Source: Amaranthus tricolor (lineage: Eukaryota > Streptophyta > Magnoliopsida > Caryophyllales > Amaranthaceae). From it: 64,000 nucleotides of DNA. How positions within the stretch are numbered: the first letter of the stretch is position 1; each line of letters opens with the position of its first letter. Under the pieces are notes generated by a model, which had not been told where the DNA came from, ran no database searches, and saw nothing but the letters and a program-made list of their open reading frames with translations. The DNA lies in contig NC_080055.1 of the NCBI RefSeq assembly GCF_026212465.1, positions 20,887,752 through 20,951,751 on the forward strand, in the 5' to 3' direction. Shown here in pieces: positions 1 to 11,866 of the stretch. Both the position numbers and the translations under genes were made by a program.

Positions 1-1
1 A

Positions 2-313
2 TGGGTTAGCGGATCCCCTGTTTTCGGGTCTCCTCGAGGTCTTGGAGGTCCAACAGCGATGAATCGGGCTGGGTTTTTTAGCCTGCCAACAACTCCGACC
101 GGGCCTAGAGTCGGGTACTGGGATAAAAGAGAGTTTGGTGATGAAGAGGATGAGCCTATTATGGAAAGGGTAGAGTCAGGTAGAGTGTTAAGGGCTCGTA
201 TGTTTGAGAAGTTGAGCAAAGAAAACCCACTTGATGGGTCGGGTAGCCCACTTTCAGTTACAGTCCCCGGGCCGGGTCCAGATTTTGGATGGGTTTCTGA
301 TCTTATTGAGTAA
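2..313 (+). CDS. CCCH tandem zinc-finger protein, C-terminal end (5' truncated by window edge)
   Basis: The reading frame is open from base 2 to TAA at 311-313, so this is the last ~103 codons of a gene starting left of the window. The tail carries the block ESGRVLRARMFEKLSKENP and ends in a hydrophobic WVSDLIE peptide. Plant RR-TZF proteins (the Arabidopsis C3H2/C3H20/C3H23/C3H49 group) have this layout: two CCCH fingers in the N-terminal half, then a low-complexity region ending in an MFEKLSKEN-like block and a WVS/WVQ-type C-terminus. Family members bind AU-rich RNA and act in mRNA decay granules during stress and hormone responses. The fingers lie outside the window, so the assignment rests only on the tail. 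The ATG at 59 is internal Met, not a start. No obvious poly(A) signal was identified in the first bases after the stop. Confidence 0.8.
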   Translation, partial: WVSGSPVFGSPRGLGGPTAMNRAGFFSLPTTPTGPRVGYWDKREFGDEEDEPIMERVESGRVLRARMFEKLSKENPLDGSGSPLSVTVPGPGPDFGWVSDLIE

Positions 314-1549
314 TTGTAATCGTACCTTTCCCCTCACGGTCTGACCAATTAAAAATTGACACATTAGATATATTATCTCTTCGTGAAGTAATTAATTGGT
401 TAGGACTTAGGATTGTTCTTTTTCAAAAATTATTTCTATTTTTCAAATTATTTTTATAAAAATTCCAATTAAGAAATTTGAAAATTATTAGAAGCATATA
501 GGAGTATGAATTTTCTTTTTATTGGGTTAAAAGTCTTTAATATATCCTAAAATTGGGCTAACTGATAAAAATGTTAATACAATGGATTTAATTCACATTA
601 TTATTATTATTATTGTGGACTTTTTTAATGTTCTATATCTCAAGCTCTTAAAATCATAAATCTAATTTAATATGCACTATTTTTATATGGACTTTTTTTA
701 GAAATGATAGTGTAAATAAAGTATTCCAAATAAGTAGTTGTACTAAGAAATGAAGAGGAACCCACTTTTTAAGAATAATAAGATATACGTGGGACAATAT
801 GGAAGCTGCTAGATTTGCATTGGAAAAAAAGAGCAACAAGATTTTAGCTGCTTATTTTGTACAGTTCATTTTCTTTTTTTTTGGGTTGAAGATATAGGGA
901 AGAAGCATGTTTGAATATTTATGATGAGCTTGGATAAAATTTTCATGTTCATTATTATTACTAATATTATTATGATGTATTATGATTATGAAAAATTATT
1001 AATTAAATTTTAAGTTTGCTTTATTTTAATTTTATGTTGTAATATTATGAAATGAAATGATATTGTATAATTACATGTTGGTTACTTTTATTGAGTAATT
1101 ATTGTACCATCATACTTCATTCGCTATAGTATATTTCTTTGCATTCAAGTTGAATTTTATCTACGTTTATTATTTTATGATATTTTATATATTTTCGTAA
1201 TTGTACGAGAAGAAAAATATAGTCATGTGGGAATATTATTTATTTGTCTTGTCCAATACTTTTAGATATAAACAATTCGACGAAGGCATTGCATTACTTA
1301 AAAAGGTGTTTAGATGTAAGTAAAAAACGAATGTAAGTACTTGACATATTTAAATTTTTACGCAATGTTTATTTTGGTCATATATTTTGACTTACACTTA
1401 ACCAAGAATTATAAAAGTTTAGTATCATGAAAATATGGAATTCAATGATACGTTTTAAGAATTTACTTGATTATATTATTTCTCACAATATAGTCGTAAC
1501 ATATAAACTACTATTGAGTGATGAAAGGTCCCAAATTCTTACTTGTATG
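314..1549. other. Intergenic / 3' flank of the zinc-finger gene
   Basis: AT-rich sequence with no convincing coding region. It contains a short ATT microsatellite near 600-615 and several T-rich runs. The first few hundred bases probably hold the 3' UTR of the zinc-finger gene. Nothing else recognisable. Confidence 0.5.
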
Positions 1550-2337
1550 TAGAGTTGTTCATAAGCAGGTTATCCGTCAGGCTTGATCCATCTGGCTCAA
1601 AAAATGGGCGGGTATAAGCAACGTTTTTCAAAAAAATTTAAAGTTTGGACATGTAATATCAGCCCGCCAAGATAAATGGGCGGGTATCAACACCAAAAAG
1701 ATACCCGCGGGTATACGCGCCCGCTAACTTAGTTTAATATATTATTTATTAAATAATTAATTCTATTAATTATTAAACTAATACTACTACATGATCCATA
1801 CCCAACTTTAGTAATTAGTACCATAGCCACCATAGCCAACTTTAGTTTATTACTCTTGTAGTGGTCCTATGGTTTGCTTCTTTCAGACGTTAAAGTTTCT
1901 AATTCTACCATCTAGTGGTCCTATGGTTTGCTTCTTTTAGACGTTAAAGTTTCTAATTCTACCATCTACGTTCAATAAATTTAACCCTCAAAGCACTCAA
2001 GCAGTCGACTATCAAAGCTCAAACAAGTAGCCGATTCCACCGTCTATATTCAATATAATTTGAGTATTTTGAGACTTTATATATGTTTAAAGTATTTTAG
2101 ACAATGTATTGTATTTTAGTTGTTATTAAAACCTAACTTTATAATATGATCTTTTTAATTTTTATATAAGAAATACCCGCCTTCCTGCGGGTCCCACTCG
2201 CTTTAAAAATGGGCGGGTAGCGACAAAAAAATCTGCCCGCAAATGCGGGCGGACTTTTGAATATTTGAGCCCGCGGGTATAGTTTTTAGGTAATACCTGG
2301 TCCACTACCCACCTAAGCTCGCCCATATACAACTCTA
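1550..2337. mobile_element. Non-autonomous hAT-type element
   Basis: About 788 bp. The left end begins TAGAGTTGTTCATAAGC and the right end, reverse-complemented, begins TAGAGTTGTATATGGGCG, giving an imperfect terminal inverted repeat. An imperfect 8-bp duplication flanks it (CTTGTATG at 1542-1549, CTTGTAAC at 2338-2345), the size made by hAT transposases. Both subterminal regions are GC-rich in an otherwise AT-rich area and repeat GGGCGGGTA / TACCCGC motifs, as hAT subterminal binding sites often do. No transposase is encoded; the small antisense open frame over 2162-2347 is a by-product of the GC-rich end. The interior holds a tandem duplication. Confidence 0.72.
1859..1966. repeat. Tandem duplication, 54 bp x 2, inside the hAT-type element
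   Basis: Two adjacent 54-bp units (1859-1912 and 1913-1966) begin TAGTGGTCCTATGG and differ visibly at one base (CTTTCAG versus CTTTTAG). Such near-identity implies a recent local duplication inside an older element. Confidence 0.85.
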
Positions 2338-2354
2338 CTTGTAACATACAAGTA

Positions 2355-2612
2355 CTTCCTCCTATTCATCACAAGTGTCCCATTTGCCTTTTAGACATTA
2401 TTCATCTCTTATTCTTAATTTGTATTTTATTATTGATCTATAACTTAAAACATAATTAAGTGGGATCTTGTTTGATTTGTTTCAATGTAAGAATTATTTA
2501 TATAACTTTCTATAATTTTTAATTATGCACAATTAGAAATATTAAGGATCGAATACGTACATTGAATAAAGTGCATAAAGCAAATAAGACACTTATAGTA
2601 AATAGGAGGGAG
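2355..2612. mobile_element. Stowaway-like MITE
   Basis: 258-bp element flanked by TA on both sides (2353-2354 and 2613-2614). The left end is CTTCCTCCTATTCATCAC and the reverse-complemented right end is CTCCCTCCTATTTACTA, the CTCCCTCC-type inverted repeat of Tc1/mariner-derived Stowaway MITEs. No coding capacity. Confidence 0.82.
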
Positions 2613-2894
2613 TATTTAAAAATCGGAGTATTACTACAAGTGGGAAAATATGATGTGATTTCCAGGTTTTGGATGCCTTTGGATGATAACTATTATGAAC
2701 CACTGCGTAGGATGATTGATTTGTAGTGGTTTGACCATTTTTGTAAGTAAAGATTAAACAAAGGGGAATTTGCTAGTCCTTCCACTTTAGGGAATTGTTA
2801 CACTTTTTTATTTTTATGATTGTTTAGTACTTGTATCAATGGCGGATAATGTAATCTTTTCGGGATGAAAGGAGTAGTTTTTAGTGGTGATCAA

Positions 2895-3060
2895 TAGAGG
2901 TGAATACGATCTGATTTGGTCTGATCTGACACTAAAATCAAACCAAATCAAAAATTTAAAAATTTCAGTCTGAAAATTTTTCAGACTGGACCAGACCGTT
3001 TTAATCACCAGACGGATCGGACCAAACTGTTTTACAACGGTCTGGTCTGGTCTGGTCTAC
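2895..3060. mobile_element. hAT-like terminal fragment with GGTCTG subrepeats
   Basis: The segment starts near TAGAGGTGAATACG, resembling the end of the hAT-type element at 1550, and is followed by a dense run of TCTGATCTG / GGTCTGGTCTGG motifs on both strands (2911-3058). hAT elements commonly carry such subterminal repeats. I could not define a second end, so it is probably truncated. Confidence 0.4.
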
Positions 3061-3142
3061 TGTTTTTTTATTTTATATTTTTATCCAAATTAATACATGT
3101 ATATATGCAAATATTTCACACCTACAATCAAGAAAAATATAA

Positions 3143-3344
3143 CACAAATTCTTGTGAGAGACGGTCTCTTTGAGAGATCATTTATAATTGAGTGAGCCCA
3201 TTATATATTTTTTTAAATATTAAATAGGCATTAAGAATGATGTAAATAGACAATTAAGATATTAAAAGTAAGCATTAAGGATACGGTAAGTAAGCATTAA
3301 TAATAATAATGTAAGTAGGCATTAATCATTAGTGGGCTGGGATC
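3143..3344. mobile_element. GAGACGGTCTC-family MITE, truncated by the LINE fragment
   Basis: It begins CACAAATTCTTGTGAGAGAC, nearly identical to the start of the complete copy at 13441. It contains the same internal short repeats (GTAAGTAGGCATTAA-like, 3230-3325) and the GGGCTGGG block that precedes the right end in the complete copy. The right end is missing: sequence switches at about 3345 to the LINE pseudogene. Confidence 0.6.
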
Positions 3345-4880
3345 CTCTGATGCTGTCACCAAAAAGCTTCACTTGGTCGCTCTGAAATACATCTCTACTC
3401 CTAAAAATGTTGGGGGTCTAGGCATTAGACAAAACGACCTAGTTAACCAAATTCCACAACTCAAACTTTGCTGGAAACTCCACAACGAGAATTCTTCAGC
3501 TTCCACCTTCCTCAAAGCCAAATACTAAAAAAATGATTCTTCCTTCCGAACCTTTAATCGGAGTTCACATATCTAGCAAAATTTAGGAAAAAAATTGGAG
3601 TCTCTTCTAACAAACAGCAGCCTGGAGTGTAAGTTCATCCTCTGAACTCTCTTCTGGTTTGATAATTGGTCTCAGATTGAATCCCTAAGATCTATCGTTT
3701 TTGGCCCCTTGCACCCTCGTGATTTCACTCTAACTCTTAGAGACCTCTTGGTCGATAACAAATGGAACTTGTCTTGCATTTTCAACCCCCTCCCACCCTG
3801 GCTATTAATTATTTCTCCGCTATTCCTATTTCAAAATCAAGTTCTAACCTAAAGGTTTGTAACCTTTCTCAAGGTAAGTTTTTCAACTCCCTTGACCTTT
3901 ACTCCCTTCTCTACCAATCAAACCTCACAATCCACACCCTTTAGCTGGAAGCTCATCTGAGAAACACAATGGCCCCCAAGATTTCTATCTTTCTTTGGCT
4001 AATAGCGCGGGATGCTTTCCCCACTAAATCCACTCTTTACCATTGCTCAATCCTCTCCTCTTCTGATTGTCCCTCATGCCCTTCTCCTACTGAAACTATT
4101 ATTCTCTGTCTCAAAGACTAATAATTGCTAAAGATTTTTGGCTTGTGTGTTTTTCTGCATTACTTGATAATTTTTTCTCCCTAGTGCTTCCTGCTTGGTT
4201 AGACTTAAACCTTAGGTCCTCTTCCTGCTACATTTTTATTTCTTGGCCAACCTGGTTCAGTTTTGCACTTTGGGCCTTGTGGACCAAACATAATAATACG
4301 GTCTTTTCCAAACCCAATCCCTCAACATTCTTTTCTTTCAGTTACACAAAAACTTCAACTTTAAACTTCTTCTATTCCCAACCTCTTTAGGGGCACCCCG
4401 TCCCAGACCTCATTGCATCTCTCTGGGTTTGATAATTCAAGTAGATGCTTTCTTCCTCTCAATCTCTAACCTTTCTCCCATTGGAGTGTTTTGCTTTTTG
4501 CCTACAGGGTCTTGACACTCCTCTTTTTCCCTTTCTTCTAGGGCTCTTTATGCGAACATGGCGAAAATACTTGCTATCATTACTGGATTTATGGTGGCTA
4601 ATCATCTCTCTTGGACCAAGTTTACTAGCATCTCAGACTCCAGAGTAGCAGTGGATAATTTGTTAGGTTGTTCTCCTATTTAAGGACAAATATTCTTTAA
4701 TTGACACATTTTTGTAGGGATCTACCAAGCTGGATTCAAATGAAGGAAGTGTGTAACGTCCCCAGAAAGGAAGTTCACATTGCGAATTGCCTCTCACACC
4801 AAGAGCAAAAGGAGATTCCCTAGCAACTTAGGCTCTTTAGGCTCACTGCCTCACCGATATTTAGACTCTTTATTTGCTTC
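3345..4880 (+). pseudogene. Decayed 3' end of an L1-type LINE (RT tail, zf-RVT, RNase H)
   Basis: Conceptual translation with many stops and frame changes recovers the end of a plant L1 ORF2. Around 3356-3530 a frame reads PKNVGGLGIRQNDLVNQ followed by a KLCWKL segment, the conserved post-catalytic part of plant LINE reverse transcriptase. Around 3960-4110 comes MAPKISIFLWLIARDAFPTK followed by a Cys-x2-Cys segment, the zf-RVT zinc-binding domain. Around 4435-4800 there is an RNase H-like tail ending near NVPRKEVHIANCLS. Catalytic RT motifs are absent, so this is a 5'-truncated copy, the usual outcome of target-primed reverse transcription, and too decayed to be functional. It abuts a truncated MITE on its left. 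Confidence 0.72.
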
Positions 4881-5768
4881 CGTAGTTTCTCCTCCTCCTC
4901 CTTTCATGGAAGACCATAAGAACTGTATTTTCTCTTATGATGCACCCTAAATTATTTTAGGTTTATAATATATTACCTATCTTAAAAAGAAAAGGGTAAA
5001 TATAATACCTTAGATAGTTGGAGGATACCTTGGGAGGTAAAGGGGAACAAAGGACACGTGAAGAAGTAAGCAAGAAGGGACCAAAAGTTGTTAGGTCAAT
5101 ACTGCTCGAACAAGTATATCAGTGTGCAACCCCATACAATATTTTAGTTATTGCGTTCATGTAATTCGTGCCATAGCCCTTGCTTGTCTATATATCTTCA
5201 TTTGGTTATATTTTGTTATGACCTTAGCTATCAGCTTGACTCATATCCCCTCCTTACCACATATAATTCTCTACTCCCATTATTTTGTTGCTCACTCAAG
5301 CAAATGCTTTATTCATGTAATTCCTTTAAGTTGTATTGAGTTTTATACGCATATCTATCCTTTAAATATATAATGAACTACTAGTTTGGAATGATAGATG
5401 TAACCTTATTAATGGTGAACCACCTTAATTTTTTTGTTATTGATTGTATTAGTTTTCATGCTTGACATCATATTATTGCTTTCAAATGGTCTTGTTTCAT
5501 TGGTACAATTACAAGGCTGCAAGCTTATTTTCAAATTTTCTTGACAATTTAGCTCGTCTTATGTTACGGGTATGAATTGCCGTCTTCAATCTATGTCCAA
5601 ATCTTAATCATAGTTTCCTATGAGCAGAATAACACTGGATAAGATAATGAGATGATGCTGCTGCTTTTGCTTACGTTAGGCCTCTTAATTTTACACATAA
5701 TGGGCTATTGGGGGCCTAATATGGCATTGAAGAATTTGTTACTAGTTAAGACTCCATACGACATAATG

Positions 5769-6155
5769 GAAACATTAAAACGCGTGGATGAGATTTTGCT
5801 GTCGTCTTTAATAAATTGATACTCCTTGTTAGTTGTTTCCCTAGTAGCAACTGTCTGATATTATTAATATACACACGTGAATGGGTACCAGCTCATTAAA
5901 ACTTAATGTCGATTTATCATATTTTTAATGTTTATTTACATTATACTTAATACCTATTTATTATTTTTTTAATGTCTATTTACAATATCTTAAATATCTA
6001 CTTACATTATTTTTAATGTTTATTTGTAATATTTTAAAAAATATATAATAAACTGACCTATTTAGAAATGATCTCTCATAAGAATTTATGTATTTAAGAT
6101 GCATAACTCCACCACCAAATCTCTCATCAACTCATTTATACTTGTGGTCCATTCT
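5769..6155. repeat. Diverged duplicate segment, copy A (partner at 9858-10035)
   Basis: Shares the blocks ACATTAAAACGCGT, TTGATACTC, GCAACTGTCT and CATCAACTCATTTAT followed by CTTGTGGTCC with the segment at 9858-10035, in the same order. Copy A is longer because a MITE (about 5877-6095) sits between the blocks. Confidence 0.65.
5877..6095. mobile_element. GAGACGGTCTC-family MITE, opposite orientation
   Basis: The right end reads GATCTCTCATAAGAATTT, the reverse complement of the family terminus. The interior is a degenerate series of AATGTTTATTTACATTA-like units, the reverse complement of the family's internal repeats. It is absent from the homologous site in copy B at ~9.95 kb, supporting an insertion. 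Confidence 0.55.
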
Positions 6156-6396
6156 AGTGAGAGACCTAGTGTCTAAATTCCCTTTTTTTAGTTACGTTTA
6201 CAATAGTTCCTAGAATGAAAAAAGAGGAGAGAAATATATATGCATGATTTTTCATAGACATATATAAAGTTAAAATATATTTTTGTGCTTTCTTATTTCT
6301 TTATTCATTCCTTAAATAAAATGGTTTTATATGATGGTTGATAAAGTTCTTAAGATGTTCATTGTTGTCAAAATATTAAGTCAGAATTATTATTAG

Positions 6397-6695
6397 TAAA
6401 AATTTATATTAATAATTCAATATTTCACTCATCCATTGTGAATAATTTTAACTTTGAATTATGTTTAAATAAATTAACATTTGCTCTTAGTTTGCTGTCA
6501 ATTTACTAATAGGATATGCTGATAGCAAACTAAGGACAAATGTTGAATTAATAGAAAATAAAATAAAAGGTATGCTAACAGCAAAACTAAGGACAAATAT
6601 GATATTATTAAAAAATAATATAAAAGTGAGGAAAAATTTATATTAATAATCCAACATTTCATTTATCTGTTGTGAATAATTTCAACTTTAAATAA
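6397..6695. repeat. Direct repeats flanking a 25-bp imperfect inverted repeat
   Basis: Two ~65-bp direct copies (6397-6460 and 6631-6695) share AAATTTATATTAATAAT and TTGTGAATAATTT blocks. Between them, 6476-6500 and 6520-6544 are inverted copies (22 of 25 positions pair), and a further partial copy AACTAAGGACAAAT lies near 6583. This looks like a small decayed transposon with a duplicated end. Confidence 0.6.
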
Positions 6696-8890
6696 TTTTT
6701 TAATAAAGCAACCATTTATAAGATTTTTCATCGAGTTAGTCTAAATCAACATTATACATTAACACACTAAAAAAACTGTTTATATAATTATTTGGATATT
6801 TAATATGATAGGAGTAGTAACGAGGTCTAGCCAATGGTCAGTAGAAAAACTTTTTTGTTTATTACTTTATTTTCTTTTTCATGGTAACTATAAGATTTAT
6901 TCCGTTAAAAAATTGCATATTCCGTTAATTTTAGATTTTTTATAGGGTTTTTTTAGTTTTATGATTAAATTTTTTCCAAAAATAAATTTAAAAAACTAAA
7001 CTTGTACTTGCCCCTTCCCCAACCTCTCTTTCTGATTCTTAGTAATTCCATTTTCGATTTCTTCTTGTTGATTCTTCCATTATATTCTACAATTTCAATT
7101 TTGATTTCAATTTCCTTTTTTTTCTCTTATTCCTGATGGTCAAATGTTGTTTAATCATGTGCAAGAACAATCCAAAATAAGGTTTTTTTTTTTACCGGTT
7201 GGTGTTTTTAATTTCTTATTCTTAGCTTTTGACTTATCATACTTTTACTGGTTTTTATCTACTTTTTCGTACAGAAACCTCTCTTTTAAGGAACTTTTTA
7301 GAGTTAAGGAACTCTTTTGCCACATCCTCTTTTATGGGTATGAGTTACCGTCGTCTTTCATTCTCTAAACACAATTTATAGTTTTCTTTGAGTGGGATAC
7401 ACTGAATATGATGATGATTGCCAAATTGTCAAAACGTACATCTTCAATCATCACTATACCTCATTGCTACATTTCCCTAATTAAAAATGTTACAATGTAT
7501 TCAATCAATACGAGGATGAAGAAAATTAGTGTTCTTTGATTATGTGTAATTATTGTATATAAATGGGAAGAATTATGAAAATAAAATACATTTAATTATT
7601 TTAGGTGGTTATAATGTCTTGTGAGATACTAACTATAATTTGTATCTAATATGATTAATTTACTACTATTATAATCGGATCCTATAAAGTCACACATATA
7701 AATAGTCAGGCTAATATTTGTATATATACACACACACATACATACACACACACCAAGAACATAAGATGCTCGTTAGGTACTTAAGTACGTATAAGGAGTT
7801 TTACATGGATTGATTATACGTTTAATTGTGAATTGAAACATATATATACTTATAACTTAAATATCATAAGTGTTACTTATAATGTAAAAACGTGAGGATT
7901 TACTAGTAATTTAATTGTGTGTTTTAATTGGAAAATAAAAATAATTTATTCATCATGATTAATACATGTAGAGGTTACATGTAATAAGTATATGAAGATG
8001 AGGTGATTAATTGTGTATAAAATAAATGCACTTTGTTCATCTTATATTTAAGCTTTATCATTTCTAATATTTTTTACATACTCATACTTTCCACATTCCA
8101 CCTAAAAGGTAATGATTAAAGAGGTTTTCTTATTCCGCATTAGCATGCGTGTGGTGATATGTTCGATGCTTGTGGGCCAACATTGAACATTCTATTATCT
8201 CTATTTTGGTATTTCATATTTAATTATATAACTTGAAATTCATGTATTAAGAGTATGATATTATACTATATTTAATAATTTATATTATGATATGCTTGCG
8301 ATCCTATTTAAATGTTATGAAATAATTTCTTACGATTTTAATTTACATATTTATATTTCTACATAAGATTTTATCAATAAGTATTGTAATTTAAAACTTA
8401 ATGGCTAATTGGATGCTTGATATGCTATTGGTGTTGAATCTTGCATACAAGAGTTTCTTATGAGTTAAAGACTTCATTCATCAACTAACATTATCATCAT
8501 TTTCATGTATTCTACTTACAGAAACTATGATTTAGATTTAGAGAGGGATAACGGACTATAAATCATAACTTTAAAGGAGACTGCATGCGATCAAAGAATC
8601 TATTAATTGAAATTAGACCTAAGGAAAGTAAAACACAACATGAAAAGACAAGACAAAAAAAACAAAAAACTAAGATAAATATTAAGGCTAATACCATGAC
8701 CAAAGATAAAAACAACTATAAAGGCCATGACTATATCGAAAGCACAGACAACATAAGTGTAAGCATGAATGCTATCTGAAAACTGATGCCATACTAGAGA
8801 TCAAACGACATGTTTTAATCCGTAATATCACCAAGATCGAATGTATGAAGTCTTGTGACAAGTAAATTACACTATCAATGATATCGATGT

Positions 8891-9500
8891 TTGTAGGAGA
8901 TAATTGTGCAATAAAAATGACACAAAGATTTAACGAGGTTCACCCAATTTAGGCAGCGTCCTCCGATGTGTAGTATCTCTTATATTATCAAAGGAGTTCA
9001 AGGAACTCTCAAATATGGAGAATTACAATGGAGAAGAGATATGGCTTTGTGTTTAGGCTTGGGGTAATTTTTGTGGATGTGTTATGATGACATATAAGAC
9101 CTCTATTTATAGAGGTTTGTACATTAATGAGTATTACATAATTAAGGCTAAGGATTAATGCACAATAAACAACTTCAAGGAACATCAAGAGTCAAAAACC
9201 GAATCCAATGCTCGATCAAGTTGATGCTTCATTACTTGGATGCCTCGTACAAGAATCATCACCCTTTAGTCTTCTCATTAACTATCATTCATCATGCCAT
9301 AATTCATCTTTATTACACTCATGTTTAAGTCTCTTATTAAATGTCTCATAACTCCATGCATTCAACACTCACTTAAACTCCACATTCATTACACAAATTA
9401 AGACTCACACTAAATTACCCATAGGATTCCTCTTCAATGCAACCTCATTAATGCATAGAATTTATTTGGTGTACTCAAGTCACCAATTATACTAACAGTA
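8891..9500. mobile_element. Possible solo LTR relic
   Basis: Non-coding block beginning TGTAGGAGATAATTGTGC and ending near ACTAACA, with a promoter-like CTCTATTTATAGAGG at ~9100-9114 and higher complexity than its surroundings. The layout resembles a Copia LTR, but I found no target-site duplication or partner LTR. Confidence 0.3.
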
Positions 9501-9857
9501 TCCAAGATCTAAGACATAAATCCTACGTTTTCAAATAGTTTTATCCCTAGTAAATGCTAAAGACTTCATACGATGACCACAAGTTATTACAAGAATATAC
9601 TCCTTCCATGCCACTCAATTTGAATCATTTGTCATTTTGGACCGTCTAACTTAATTTGTATCATTTCTATTTGAACAATGACCTACTATTTTTTTTAATC
9701 TCATTCATGCATTTTAACTCTCTTTTAATTTCATCTATACAATTTATTCTCTTTATTTTTAAAAATAATCTAATTTTCTTATAATACAAATCAAAAAAGA
9801 CAAGGGTAAACTTTTAATTTTGAAGCTTTCAAAGAAGTAACAGCACGACAAAATCAA

Positions 9858-10035
9858 ACATTAAAACGCGTCCATTAGATTTAGCGGTCTACAAAAATTG
9901 ATACTCATTGTTTCCCCAAGTGGCAACTGTCTCATATTCACCGGCTACTCCCAAAAGCCAAAGGGACTACTCTATTTATCATCCATAACTCAATCACCAA
10001 CTCTCGCATCAACTCATTTATTCTTGTGGTCCTTT
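9858..10035. repeat. Diverged duplicate segment, copy B (partner at 5769-6155)
   Basis: Same ordered blocks as copy A without the MITE. It contains the CGCG-box-like AAAACGCGT. No protein could be assigned to the small open frame crossing it. Confidence 0.6.
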
Positions 10036-10069
10036 TTACACTGTTTTATTTATTCTTCCAATTTAATTT

Positions 10070-10285
10070 TTTTCAGATTTCAATGCACATTTAAAAGTTA
10101 AATAATTTTAATTGTGAATTTTTTAAAATTCTAAAAAATTTCTATTTGAAAAGTATAAATTGAGATGAATATATTAAGATCTCAAATCAACATGTTTTTT
10201 CATTTAAATCAATTAAAATTCATAATTCGAGTTTGACACTAAAATTTGTAAATTTTATTTATAAAAACAGAAGGGAGTACGTGTT
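10070..10285. mobile_element. Degenerate Stowaway-like MITE
   Basis: Ends in AGAAGGGAGTA and shares an interior with the element at 11038-11285: AATGYAMATTTAAAAGT, AAGATCTCA and GACACTAAAATTTGTAAAT blocks in the same order. The left inverted repeat is not clear. Confidence 0.45.
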
Positions 10286-10665
10286 AGTGACAAGCCCAAA
10301 AACTATTACTCGTCCGGTCTTATTTTATTGATCAGTTAAAATTAAAAAAATTTATATTAGAAAAGTTAAATTTAAACAAAATTTTTCATAAAAATTAATA
10401 ATTAAAAATTTTTCATAAAAATAAATAAGTTTATAAAATAAATAAGTTTATATATATATATTTTGTTATTGTTATGTAGAATTTCAGCAAATTTTAGCCT
10501 ATTCAAAAATTTATTGTTGAGAATTTGTATTTTGTTAAACAAATTTGATTCAACCAATATTATAATCTAACTCACCGGCTAAAGATGTGAGAGTTTAAGT
10601 AGGAGAAAAGACAGAGGGCGTAAAATCTAAGTTTGAGTTGAAGTCGGATTTGAAAAAAGGACTTT

Positions 10666-10948
10666 GTTATACATAGCCCTAAGGGCTATGTATAAAAATT
10701 AGCAAATTCCTATAATAAATGTACATGGACTAATTTCAATGGAATCTTTGACAAGTTTATTAATAGATCAACAAATTACTCATTAAATTAGCCTTGTAAA
10801 ATAATTAATCTTTGACAAGTTCACCACAAAATTAAAGTAATAAATTGCTCTTATATTGAAAAAAAAATTACTCATGATTTATATGGGGAATATAAAAGAA
10901 TCTTATTAGCATTAATGGTTATATGTAGCCCTTAGGGCTACATATAAC
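10666..10948. mobile_element. MITE whose two ends are each perfect self-palindromes
   Basis: The left end contains ATACATAGCCCTAAGGG within a perfect odd palindrome at 10667-10695 (centre 10681). The right end is a perfect 31-nt odd palindrome at 10918-10948 (centre 10933), with core TAGCCCTTAGGGCTA. The two ends are also inverted copies of each other with a few substitutions, so the element has inverted repeats that are themselves hairpins. The 220 bp between is AT-rich and non-coding. No clear target duplication was found. Confidence 0.7.
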
Positions 10949-11037
10949 ATTTGCCTTGAAAAAAATATAACTTCATCAAGAACAAAATCGGAGTGTGAAA
11001 AATACGATCCGACTTCAACAAATGGTCATACCTAATA

Positions 11038-11285
11038 CTCTCTATGTTTTCATTTGTTCATTTCATTTACTTTTTTTCGCGGATCCCAATGTAAATTTAA
11101 AAGTCATTTAATTGTGAGATTTAAAAGATTCAAAAAATTGATATTTAAAAAGTATATATTAAGACGAATCTATCAAGATTCTACATAAACATGTTATTCA
11201 TATAGAACGATGAGAAATTATAGTGACACTAAAATTTGTAAATTATATCTTGGGAAGAACATATGAAAATGAATGAAATATTAAG
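11038..11285. mobile_element. Degenerate Stowaway-like MITE
   Basis: Begins TACTCTCTATGTTTTC and ends near GAAGAACATATGAAAATG, with interior blocks shared with 10070-10285. Inverted repeats are eroded. Confidence 0.45.
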
Positions 11286-11866
11286 GTATTATTAAACTAA
11301 TTCAATGTTATGGTCCAATATCTTTCATTCATGAAAATAATTGAAGGAATGGTTTTAACGAGGAATGACCCTTATTGCACGCAAAATCTATTGGTATAGA
11401 TGGATGCCTGCACTCAGATGGTCTGAATTCTGACATTTAATGACTATCATTAAATAGGGTTTTTTAGTAGTTGAACTATTCTTGGCTATTCCAATGATCT
11501 TTGAATAGTGAATAAGTCAATAGTTTGTGCACTGAAAAATAAAGCTCAACTACCCCATTAATAATTTTAACAGATACTTATCGGTGACCATCCCTTGCTG
11601 AAGCGATTTTAAATAAAGTGTTTATATTTTTTTATTTTTTTATTTACTATACTTGTTATATTTGATTTTTTTCAATTTAAAATTATTTTAATCGTTTATA
11701 CATTGAATTATGCCTCAAAAAAATTTATATTAGGAAAGTATGCAATTAGACGATTCAAACAAGATCCCACTTGACTATGTTTTTTCATAAACATTAGCCG
11801 CAATATATAAAATAATCTGTAACGATGACTAGTGTCAATAACGGTAATGTAATACGTATCTCAAAG

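Larger units (their letters stand above)
4881..8890. other. Intergenic, AT-rich, with repeat relics
   Basis: No gene could be supported. The stretch contains one member of a diverged duplicate pair (5769-6155), a MITE inserted in it, a direct/inverted repeat cluster (6397-6695) and a CA-rich microsatellite near 7727-7753. Small open frames at 5122-5373, 7144-7368 and 8585-8779 have lysine- or phenylalanine-rich low-complexity translations and no recognisable motif. Confidence 0.5.
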
